A stretch of 33,796 nt of DNA from Proteiniphilum sp. UBA1403 (GTDB taxonomy: Bacteria > Bacteroidota > Bacteroidia > Bacteroidales > Dysgonomonadaceae): the NCBI GenBank assembly GCA_002305715.1, contig DBQD01000014.1, forward strand, positions 40,517 through 74,312. The letters run 5' to 3'. Numbering within the stretch: the first letter of the stretch is position 1; every line of letters starts with the position of its first letter. Shown in pieces: positions 1 through 6,796 of this stretch. A program made the translations under genes and the position numbers. Below the pieces are notes generated by a model that saw only the letters and a program-made list of their open reading frames with translations, ran no database searches and was not told the origin of the DNA.

Positions 1-792
1 GATGAGAAGGTAAAAAATGCTGAAGTGCCGGGTGGCATGTATACCAACATGGTGGCTCAATTGAAACAATTTAACGCGCTCGATATTCTGGAAGATGCCA
101 TGAAGCTGATTCCAAGCGTGCGACTCGATGCCGGTTTGCCACCCCTGGTAACTCCCACCAGTCAGATCGTTGGTGTGCAGGCGGTGAACTCCATCCTGAA
201 CTTGAAGAATGGACGCGACAAATATGCCAATCCTTCCAATCAGTTTGTAGCGTTGGTGAAAGGGGAATATGGTAAAACACCCGTTCCCGTGAAGCCGGAA
301 TTTCGTGAAAAGATCACAGGCTCTCCGGTGGAGGTCCCCTATGATACCTCTAAATATAAAAGACAGGAGAATCCGCTGTTGCCTGAATTTGGAAATGTGC
401 AGCTTGCTCAGAATGAGGAAGAGGTACTGTTGCTGGAGTTGTTCCCAACAGTGGCTGGCAATTATTTAAAGAAAGTACGCGAGGAGGAATTCATTCGTCA
501 CCAAGCAGTCGAAGAGGTTGCCGCAGCCGGACAGCAACATGATGCGTCGGTTGCCGAAGAAGAAAAGGAACCCGAAGGAGTACTCGTCGTTAGCCCCATG
601 CCTGGGACAGTGATGAATATTGTTGTGAAAGAGGGAGATGTGGTAAGTAGAGGTGCCAAGCTTTTTGTGCTGGAGTCAATGAAAATGGAGAATGACATCA
701 TCTCCGATCATGCCGGTAAAATTTGTAAGGTCTATGCAAATCCGGGTACAATGGTGCAAGAGGGCCAACCGGTGATGAAAATTATCCTGTAA
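1..792 (+). CDS. Biotin-dependent carboxyltransferase subunit, C-terminal part (pyruvate carboxylase B / oxaloacetate decarboxylase alpha type), 5' partial
   Basis: The reading frame is open from the first base, so the gene starts upstream; 263 residues are visible. The early PGGMYTNM and TPTSQIVGVQAV stretches match the end of the carboxyltransferase TIM-barrel region and the following helical region of the PycB/OadA family. A charged Glu/Ala-rich linker (about residues 160-195) leads to a C-terminal biotinyl domain with the ESMKMEN signature; the biotin-accepting lysine is K228 counted from the window start (bases 682-684). The family moves a carboxyl group between biotin and pyruvate/oxaloacetate. 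The sequence here cannot separate pyruvate carboxylase B from a decarboxylase alpha subunit or a related acyl-CoA carboxyltransferase; the upstream partner genes would decide. A GTG at 25 is in frame but is only an internal codon. Confidence 0.9.
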   Translation, partial: DEKVKNAEVPGGMYTNMVAQLKQFNALDILEDAMKLIPSVRLDAGLPPLVTPTSQIVGVQAVNSILNLKNGRDKYANPSNQFVALVKGEYGKTPVPVKPEFREKITGSPVEVPYDTSKYKRQENPLLPEFGNVQLAQNEEEVLLLELFPTVAGNYLKKVREEEFIRHQAVEEVAAAGQQHDASVAEEEKEPEGVLVVSPMPGTVMNIVVKEGDVVSRGAKLFVLESMKMENDIISDHAGKICKVYANPGTMVQEGQPVMKIIL

Positions 793-813
793 TATCCACG
801 TTTTTATGGATAG

Positions 814-850
814 GCTGTCTCAAAGAAACGTTTGAGACAGCTTTTTTTTT
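814..850 (+). terminator. Intrinsic terminator of the carboxyltransferase gene
   Basis: A perfect 11-bp stem (814-824 with 831-841), a 6-base loop GAAACG and a run of nine T (842-850) lie 21 bases after the stop codon. This is a textbook Rho-independent terminator on the plus strand. Confidence 0.92.
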
Positions 851-1062
851 GCACATATGTTGACTTGCTCGGGTGCTTGAAACAGGACTGAAGTAGCTTT
901 AAGGAGTGAAAATAATAGGGACTTTCTCCGATCCATCGTTGGTATATCCTTATATAAAATATAAGGTATATACGGAGGGGTTACAGAGGGACTACAGAGG
1001 GGTACCGAACGAGGTGCATTTTACGTATGGCGCTAGACTATACGCGAGATGCATTTTTTCTC
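851..1062. other. Non-coding spacer with short repeats and an AT-rich inverted repeat
   Basis: No plausible gene is seen. The spacer contains a near-palindrome around 943-972 (CCTTAT facing ATAAGG, extended by AT steps), then an 11-base unit repeated imperfectly at 975-985, 986-996 and 997-1006 (GAGGGGTTACA, GAGGGACTACA, GAGGGGTACC). Two copies of GAGRTGCATTTT follow at 1011-1022 and 1046-1057. The spacer lies between the 3' ends of convergent genes, so a promoter role is not expected. It may be a remnant of an intergenic repeat; its function is unknown. Confidence 0.5.
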
Positions 1063-1794
1063 TCAAGAGAAAATGAAATTGTCTGCCTCGGATAAAGTAT
1101 CGATCTTCCCTACATCGAAAACCTGTTGATTGTTGGGAATGAATGCTGTGAGATTTGCCTTGTCGCATATCGAGAGATAGAAATCGATGGTCGAAAATTT
1201 CTCTTCAAATGATGCCATGTAGGAGAAAATTGCGGGGGAGAGTATTTGAATTCCCGAGAAGGCTGCATGCTGATAGTCGAATGGGTCGATACTGTAAATG
1301 GGCGATTTCACTTCACCCGTTTTTGTATTGATCCAACCCCTCAAGTGGTTGTCTGTATCGAACAACAGATAGCGTGATGTCTGCCGTATACTGCACAGAA
1401 GGGTTGCAATGGTGTTGTTTTTCAGATGAAAGTGATACAATTCCTGCAGGTCGATGTTGGATAAGATGTCTACATTGTGTACCAGAAACGGTTTGTTGTC
1501 GTCGAAAAACCAGGCTGCTTTTTTGATGCCTCCTCCAGTGTCCAGCAGCTGCTCTCGTTCATCGGAAAACTCAATCCGGATGTCGAAAGAGTTGTTCTCC
1601 TGTACAAAATCAATGATTTGCTGTCCGAAATGATGGATGTTGATGATGATTTCATTGAATCCGAATCGTTTCAGTTTTTCGATAATGTGTTGCAGCAAAG
1701 GCTTTCCCCCAACCGGCACCAATGCTTTGGGGATGGTGTCGGTCAGCGGCTTCAGGCGTGTGCCCATTCCGGCAGCAAAGATCATTGCTTTCAT
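1063..1794 (-). CDS. MurU-like sugar-1-phosphate nucleotidyltransferase
   Basis: This 243-residue protein is a single-domain NTP transferase. The N-terminus carries the nucleotide-binding signature GMGTR (9-13) followed by the conserved lysine K23 in PKALVPVGGKP. DTGGG (85-89), a metal-binding aspartate in HNVDIL (D109) and a late FDVGK (D227) complete the pattern. The layout, especially the LDTGGGI and FSGIQI stretches, resembles Pseudomonas MurU, which makes UDP-MurNAc from MurNAc-1-phosphate. The start codon overlaps the stop of the upstream kinase gene by four bases (ATGA), which implies translational coupling. With that neighbour, a role in amino-sugar or peptidoglycan salvage is likely. 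Other sugar-1-phosphates (glucose, GlcNAc, heptose or mannose) remain possible substrates. Confidence 0.85.
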   Translation of the reverse strand: MKAMIFAAGMGTRLKPLTDTIPKALVPVGGKPLLQHIIEKLKRFGFNEIIINIHHFGQQIIDFVQENNSFDIRIEFSDEREQLLDTGGGIKKAAWFFDDNKPFLVHNVDILSNIDLQELYHFHLKNNTIATLLCSIRQTSRYLLFDTDNHLRGWINTKTGEVKSPIYSIDPFDYQHAAFSGIQILSPAIFSYMASFEEKFSTIDFYLSICDKANLTAFIPNNQQVFDVGKIDTLSEADNFIFS

Positions 1795-3212
1795 CGTTTC
1801 CGGAATTCTTGTTCAATGTTTTGCTCGCGGTGAATCAGTGATACCTTCACTCCAAACTTCTTGGAGATGTGCTCGGCAACATGCTGGGCAGCGTAGACCG
1901 ACCGGTGTTGGCCGCCGGTACAGCCAAAGGAGATCATGAGGTTGGTGAAGTTGCGCTCAATATAGCGGGTCACGTGGCGGTCGACAAGGGGATAGATGCT
2001 CTCCAGAAAGGTTGTGATCTCGCCATCTTCTTCCAAGAACTTAATGACCGGCTCGTCGAGCCCGGTGACGTTGTTGTAGCGTTCATATTTTCCCGGGTTA
2101 TTGATGGCGCGACAGTCAAATACATATCCTCCGCCATTACCGGAGAGGTCGTTCGGAATGCCCTTTTTATAGGCAAAGCTGTAGACACGTACCTCCAACT
2201 CTCTTTTGCGGGAGTCGGCAAACTGTTTTAACTCGGTCATCTCTCGTAATAACTTGCAGAGATAGGGATACTCACAGAAATCATCCTGAAGTAACTCTCG
2301 CAGGTTGTCAAGTGCAAAGGGTATGCTTTGGATGAAATGGGGCTTTTTCTCAAAATAGCCTCTGAAGCCGTAGGCTCCAAGTACTTGAAGTGTGCGGAAA
2401 AAGACAAACTGACGCAAACGACTGCGGAAGTGATGGGCATCGACCGACTGATATTTCTGCAAGGAAACAATATAGGTCTCAATCAGTTCATCTCGTAGTC
2501 CGGAGGGGAAGTTGGCCTTCGCTTGCCAGAGGAAGGAGGCTACATCGTAATAAACGGGTCCTTTTCGGCCTCCTTGAAAATCAATATAGTAAGGTTCACC
2601 CTGTACCACCATCACGTTGCGCGACTGAAAATCGCGGTACATGAATGTGTCGGTCTGTTCTTTCAACAGGTTATCTGCCAGTTTTTCAAAATCATTTTCC
2701 AGTAGATCTTCCCTGAAATCCAAACCGGTGGTTTTCAGAAAACTGTATTTGAAATAGTTGAGGTCCCACATGACAGAGCGGCGGTTGAACTCGGGCAAAG
2801 GATAGCACACGTTAAAGTTGAGGTTCTCAGCTCCTCTGTATTGGAAATCGGCCAACAGGGTGATGGTCTTGTGAAGAAGCTCTTTCTCTTCGTGGTCAAA
2901 CACACCGGTCGTCCTGCCTCCTTTAATTAAATCAAACAGATGACTGTCACCCAGATCCTCTTGGAGGTAAAACATCTCGTCGCCTGATACAGCAACCAAC
3001 TCGGGCACATTCAGGTGCTGGGCGCGGAAATGTTTTGCCAGATGGATGAAAGCGCGATTTTCGTCGCGTGACTCACCATGGACACCGATAAGCGATATGC
3101 CGTCTTGTTGAATGCGATAATATTTGCGGTTGGAACCCGAGGAGGGGAGTGCTTCCAGACTTGGATTTACTTTTCCTGTATGTTGTGTAAAGAGGGTGAT
3201 GAGTTGTTGCAT
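1791..3212 (-). CDS. AmgK-like anomeric amino-sugar kinase fused to a RapZ C-terminal domain
   Basis: This 473-residue protein has two parts. Residues 1-330 form an APH/ChoK-type kinase: the catalytic loop is YRDFQSRN (192-199, with Y in place of the usual first H and D194 as the catalytic base), and the metal-binding DFQ is at 211-213, followed by GPVYYDVAS. This arrangement matches AmgK, which phosphorylates MurNAc/GlcNAc at C1. Residues 338-473 match the C-terminal half of RapZ: D366xR368, NPGKY, TGLD and GCTGGQHRSV (430-439). The N-terminal Walker A half of RapZ is absent. In Enterobacteria this C-terminal domain binds GlcN6P and small RNAs. The downstream nucleotidyltransferase overlaps by four bases. 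Automatic pipelines may label it 'RNase adapter RapZ', which would be misleading because of the kinase half. The substrate is inferred. Confidence 0.88.
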   Translation of the reverse strand: MQQLITLFTQHTGKVNPSLEALPSSGSNRKYYRIQQDGISLIGVHGESRDENRAFIHLAKHFRAQHLNVPELVAVSGDEMFYLQEDLGDSHLFDLIKGGRTTGVFDHEEKELLHKTITLLADFQYRGAENLNFNVCYPLPEFNRRSVMWDLNYFKYSFLKTTGLDFREDLLENDFEKLADNLLKEQTDTFMYRDFQSRNVMVVQGEPYYIDFQGGRKGPVYYDVASFLWQAKANFPSGLRDELIETYIVSLQKYQSVDAHHFRSRLRQFVFFRTLQVLGAYGFRGYFEKKPHFIQSIPFALDNLRELLQDDFCEYPYLCKLLREMTELKQFADSRKRELEVRVYSFAYKKGIPNDLSGNGGGYVFDCRAINNPGKYERYNNVTGLDEPVIKFLEEDGEITTFLESIYPLVDRHVTRYIERNFTNLMISFGCTGGQHRSVYAAQHVAEHISKKFGVKVSLIHREQNIEQEFRKR

Positions 3213-3326
3213 GTTGCAATTTTAGTTGTTTACAATGATTTGTCGCCTTACGGAGGATCCGATATTCTGTTGCGACCGTTCTACTGTTGCGAGGCACACA
3301 CGATTCAATAAGTAGTATGTGGTAAT

Positions 3327-5264
3327 TCAATTGCTGCAGGATTCATCCAGTTCTTTCAGCCAGAGGGCAACGGAAGCGTCGCTCGGCATGCGCCAGTCGC
3401 CACGGGGCGAAAGGTTTACAGAACCCACCTTGGGGCCGTCGGGCAGGCAGGAGCGTTTGAACTGCTGCGAGAAGAATCGTTTGTAGAAGACTCGCAACCA
3501 TTTCTCAATTTCATCGGGTGTGTATTTACCCTGAAAAGCCTGACCGGCCAGGAAGAGAATGCGTTTGGGGCCGTCACCGTAGCGAAGCATGCGGTGCAGA
3601 TAGAAATCGTGCAGCTCATAGGGACCGATAAAATGTTCTGTTTTTTGGGCAATGTTTCCCTCTTTGTCCGCGGGAAGGAGCTCGGGACTAAAAGGTGTGT
3701 CGAGCACGTCGTGCAGGATACTGAGAGCTGGTTCATCCATCTGGTTGTCGGCTATCCATTTTACTAGTCTGGCCACCAGTGTCTTGGGGATGCTTGCGTT
3801 GACGGCATACATCGACATGTGATCGCCATTGTAGGTTGCCCACCCCAAAGCGAGCTCCGACATGTTTCCGGTACCCACGACAAGCCCTCCTGTCTTATTC
3901 GCATAATCCATCAGAATCTGGGTGCGCTCCCGCGCTTGGCTGTTTTCGTAGGTGATGTCGTGCTGGTTGATGTCGTGCTCAATATCCTTGAGATGCTGGG
4001 TAACTGCTTCTGTAATGGGGATCTCCTTTATGGTGACGCCCACTGACTTCATCAGCTCAACGGCGTTGTTGCGAGTGCGGTTGGTGGTCCCAAATCCCGG
4101 CATGGTGATGCCGAAGATGTTTTCACGAGGCAGCCCTAGTATATCGAATGCATTGATGGTGACGAGGAGGGCCAAGGTGGAATCGAGACCACCCGAAATT
4201 CCGATGACGGCTGTGGTCACACCTGTATGTTGTAGTCGCTTCACCAACCCGTACGACTGTATATGAAATACTTCCGAGAGATATTCATTGGCTCGTTCTT
4301 CGGTAGGGATAAAGGGGTGGGGATTGAAGCTGCGATACAACTTATCGGGAGCAATTGAAGGGAGGAAACAGTCTACTTCCGTTACTATTCCGGCATCCTT
4401 TGTCAGGTAATTGGTGTTTTTTATCCGATCGTGACGAAGCGCATTGAGGTCGATATCGGCAATGATAAGCTCGCTTTCCAAAGAGAAACGTTTCGATTCA
4501 GCCAACAGTGATCCGTTCTCGGCAATGAGGCAGGCGCCGGAAAAGACCAAGTCGGTACTCGATTCGCCAACCCCTGCCGATGCATAAACATAGGCAGCGT
4601 TGCATCGAGCCGACTGTTGTAATACGAGCGACTTCCTATACTGGTGTTTGCCCACCAGCTCGTTACTGGCAGAGAGGTTGAACAGGATCTCCGCTCCCTG
4701 CAGAGCCAGTGTTGAAGAGGGCGGATTGGGTGTCCAGACATCTTCGCAGATCTCAATCGCAAAGGTGGCGAAGGAGGTATTGAAAATCATTCCTTCCGGT
4801 GCAATAGGTACTGTTTCATCGCCAATTTTAACCGAAGAAACAGGAATGTCGACAGCCGATGCAAACCATCTTTTTTCGTAATATTCACGGTCGTTGGGGA
4901 TGTTCGTTTTGGGTACAATACCCATAATGCCTTCGGACGAAACAACGGCTGCCACATTAAAAAGACTGTTCTTAATGCGAAGGGGAAGTCCCACAATGGC
5001 AATGAGGGCGGGTTTAACTTGCATGAAGATGGCCAGTTCTTTCAGTGCATCAATCGCCTTGCGCTGTAATGCTTCTTGCAAGAAGAGATCGCCGCAGCTG
5101 TAGCCCGTGAGAGATAGTTCGGGAAAACAGACTATCTGAACACTCTCCCGCGAGGCATGCTCCAAGATCGATTTTATTTCTCCAATGTTGTAATCACAAT
5201 CGGCTACCTTCAGTGCAGGTGAGGTAGCAGCCACGCGTATAAAGCCGTAATCTTTTAGTTCCAT
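3327..5264 (-). CDS. nadE: Glutamine-dependent NAD+ synthetase
   Basis: This 645-residue two-domain enzyme makes NAD+ from deamido-NAD+, ATP and glutamine. The N-terminal nitrilase-like glutaminase domain has the Glu-Lys-Cys triad (E49 in FPELSLTG, K119 in PKTNIPND, C173 in IEICEDVW). The C-terminal synthetase domain starts near residue 330 and has the PP-loop SGGLDS (357-362). The length is usual for the long NadE class. I chose the ATG at 5264 (MELKDYGF) because homologues begin close to this sequence; an in-frame ATG at 5285 would add seven residues. With the chosen start the gene overlaps the end of the deformylase-like gene by 10 bases, so the two are probably cotranscribed and translationally coupled. 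Confidence 0.95.
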   Translation of the reverse strand: MELKDYGFIRVAATSPALKVADCDYNIGEIKSILEHASRESVQIVCFPELSLTGYSCGDLFLQEALQRKAIDALKELAIFMQVKPALIAIVGLPLRIKNSLFNVAAVVSSEGIMGIVPKTNIPNDREYYEKRWFASAVDIPVSSVKIGDETVPIAPEGMIFNTSFATFAIEICEDVWTPNPPSSTLALQGAEILFNLSASNELVGKHQYRKSLVLQQSARCNAAYVYASAGVGESSTDLVFSGACLIAENGSLLAESKRFSLESELIIADIDLNALRHDRIKNTNYLTKDAGIVTEVDCFLPSIAPDKLYRSFNPHPFIPTEERANEYLSEVFHIQSYGLVKRLQHTGVTTAVIGISGGLDSTLALLVTINAFDILGLPRENIFGITMPGFGTTNRTRNNAVELMKSVGVTIKEIPITEAVTQHLKDIEHDINQHDITYENSQARERTQILMDYANKTGGLVVGTGNMSELALGWATYNGDHMSMYAVNASIPKTLVARLVKWIADNQMDEPALSILHDVLDTPFSPELLPADKEGNIAQKTEHFIGPYELHDFYLHRMLRYGDGPKRILFLAGQAFQGKYTPDEIEKWLRVFYKRFFSQQFKRSCLPDGPKVGSVNLSPRGDWRMPSDASVALWLKELDESCSN

Positions 5265-5899
5265 AATTCTTCTTTCAAAAGACATTCCTTATCAATATAA
5301 AGGACCCCATGCAGATGGTCCCATTCGTGCTGGAAAATAATCGCTGCAAAGTTGCCTCTCCTGCTAAATCCCTCTAGATGTTCCCGATGGAATTCACCCT
5401 TTTCATCCCAAAATTCAACATCTATCCAAGGATAGCGCTCGGAGTTACCACTCTTGTTGGGAATGGAGAGGCAGCCATCACGTTCAAAGCAGATTGTTTC
5501 TGTTGCGTGGCTTATTATGCGGGGATTAATCACAACCTGTACGGGACTCTCCGGCAGGTCGACGCGCATAAACAGAAAAACATTCTTCAGTACGCCCACT
5601 TGTGGTGCTGCAATGCCAACTCCTCCAGCCTGATCCATGGTGATGCGGAGACGGGAGATGAGTAGCTGCAGGGCTTCATCTTCCGCAATGGAGTCGGGGT
5701 TCAGGATATCGCTCGATGACATCCGCAAAATCAACGAGTCTACCGGGTCGGTTGTCTGCAGAATGCGGAACATGCTATCTTCGGCTCCGTTGCCGATGAT
5801 CTCCAACTCTCTTTCGGTAAAGGAGGATGTGCGCTGTGAGAAACTTGCTGTAACCTGTAGTGACAGCAAAGTGAGTATGATGAAAAATTTATGTTTCAT
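5255..5899 (-). CDS. Peptide deformylase homologue with an N-terminal export signal
   Basis: This 214-residue protein carries all three deformylase motifs: GVGIAAPQ (93-100), DGCLS with metal ligand C143 (the usual motif is EGCLS), and QHEWDH with H191, E192 and H195. The first 21 residues (MKHKFFIILTLLSLQ..., ending ASFSQ) look like a Sec signal peptide with a likely cleavage site after FSQ. A further stretch of about 65 residues precedes motif 1, longer than in cytosolic deformylases. A normal deformylase removes formyl groups from nascent chains in the cytoplasm, so export would be unusual. The enzyme may be a periplasmic or membrane-anchored paralogue, or the hydrophobic N-terminus may act as an anchor. 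The gene ends inside the start of nadE. Confidence 0.85.
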   Translation of the reverse strand: MKHKFFIILTLLSLQVTASFSQRTSSFTERELEIIGNGAEDSMFRILQTTDPVDSLILRMSSSDILNPDSIAEDEALQLLISRLRITMDQAGGVGIAAPQVGVLKNVFLFMRVDLPESPVQVVINPRIISHATETICFERDGCLSIPNKSGNSERYPWIDVEFWDEKGEFHREHLEGFSRRGNFAAIIFQHEWDHLHGVLYIDKECLLKEELWN

Positions 5900-5920
5900 T
5901 CCTCTAAGGTGCTTTGTCTA

Positions 5921-5928
5921 CAAAAATA
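5921..5928 (-). promoter_or_regulatory. Candidate Bacteroidetes -7 element upstream of the deformylase-like gene
   Basis: Read on the minus strand this is TATTTTTG, a full match to the Bacteroidetes -7 consensus TAnnTTTG, placed 22 bases before the start codon. The -33 element is weak: CTTG about 22 bases further upstream. It lies in the 73-base gap after the HAD gene and could start a deformylase-nadE transcript. Confidence 0.4.
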
Positions 5929-5972
5929 AACAAATAATTTGGGAATGTTGCAAGAGAGGCAATTGAGCCTAT

Positions 5973-6713
5973 TTAAATATAGATGGTTCGCATCTGCTTA
6001 AGGAGATTAGGCATGACAGTAACCAGGGCATTCATGGAGTCGTACACCAGCGAAGCGCCTGCCTCAATGAGGATGGAGTTGGGTAGGGGACCGGTATTGA
6101 CGGCAATGGTGAAGATACCGGCTGCTGCGGCTGCTTCAATACCCAATGGTGCATTCTCTATTACGATGGCTTGGTTGGGCTTGAGGTCGCCTCCCTTCTG
6201 CAGTCCCATTATAAAGGGTTCGGGGTGGGGTTTGCCATGCACCACGTCGAATGCGGTGACCATGGTGGCAGGGGTGAAGATTCCCGGAAAGTTTGTGCCT
6301 AGCTTGTCGAGAAGGGAGGGTTGTCCGGAGCCGGTGACCAACACCGGGGTGAGTCCCTCTTTTTTGATATACTCCAGCATCTCTTTGGAGCCCGGTATGG
6401 TTGCACCGCTGTTGTACAACTGAAATAACTCTGTCTTGCGCGCATAAATCTCCTGCTCCTCCTCTTCGGTAGCATTCCGATGCAGGTTTCGCTGGAAGAG
6501 TATATCGATGGTTGATTTACCAACTCTTCCCTCGTGCATGTAAAACTCGTTCGGCTCGTGCTGTAGGTTGAACTCTTCCACCGTCTCCTGCCACGATCTG
6601 TCATGCGCAGGCATAGAGTCGTATAGCACCCCGTCCATGTCGAAAAGGACCGCTTTGAGATCGAAGTGCGTAAAATTATGTTGCTGCAAATAGGTGGTGA
6701 TTATATGTTCCAT
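5973..6713 (-). CDS. HAD-superfamily hydrolase, beta-phosphoglucomutase-like
   Basis: This 246-residue protein has the HAD subfamily IA layout. Motif I is FDMDGVLYDS with the nucleophile D25 and acid/base D27. A helical cap domain covers about residues 33-105. Motif II is VLVTGSG (T127), followed by the motif III lysine K161 in GKPHPEP and motif IV VIENAPLGI (E186, N187). The family includes beta-phosphoglucomutase and sugar-phosphate phosphatases, and the substrate cannot be read from the sequence. I chose the ATG at 6713. A TTG at 6764 would extend the frame, but it would place codons inside a terminator-like hairpin between pgi and this gene. Its position after pgi fits a role in hexose-phosphate handling. 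Confidence 0.85.
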   Translation of the reverse strand: MEHIITTYLQQHNFTHFDLKAVLFDMDGVLYDSMPAHDRSWQETVEEFNLQHEPNEFYMHEGRVGKSTIDILFQRNLHRNATEEEEQEIYARKTELFQLYNSGATIPGSKEMLEYIKKEGLTPVLVTGSGQPSLLDKLGTNFPGIFTPATMVTAFDVVHGKPHPEPFIMGLQKGGDLKPNQAIVIENAPLGIEAAAAAGIFTIAVNTGPLPNSILIEAGASLVYDSMNALVTVMPNLLKQMRTIYI

Positions 6714-6743
6714 TGAAGATTGTTGTAGGGTGATTAAATAATG

Positions 6744-6776
6744 AAAATCACCGGTTACCTGCAAGGCGACCGGTGA
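6744..6776 (-). terminator. Hairpin after pgi, possible weak terminator or attenuator
   Basis: Perfect 8-base arms TCACCGGT (6748-6755) and ACCGGTGA (6769-6776) enclose a 13-base loop with two further C:G pairs. On the minus strand the hairpin is followed by TTTTCATTATTT. It lies 21 bases after the pgi stop codon. The short T-run suggests partial termination, reducing expression of the downstream HAD gene. Confidence 0.55.
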
Positions 6777-6796
6777 CTCTATGGATTGTAACGCAA

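Noticed and set aside
25..792. A complete short biotinyl protein starting at GTG 25
   Set aside because: The frame is open to base 1 and the residues before 25 continue the carboxyltransferase, so 25 is an internal codon of a longer gene.
1056..1073. Hairpin TTTTCTC/GAGAAAA at the end of the nucleotidyltransferase gene as its terminator
   Set aside because: It overlaps the stop codon and on the minus strand is followed by AAATGC rather than a T-run.
1477..2231. Open frames on the plus strand opposite the nucleotidyltransferase and kinase genes
   Set aside because: They are antisense shadows of two clearly recognised genes, show no family motifs and have no promoter-like element.
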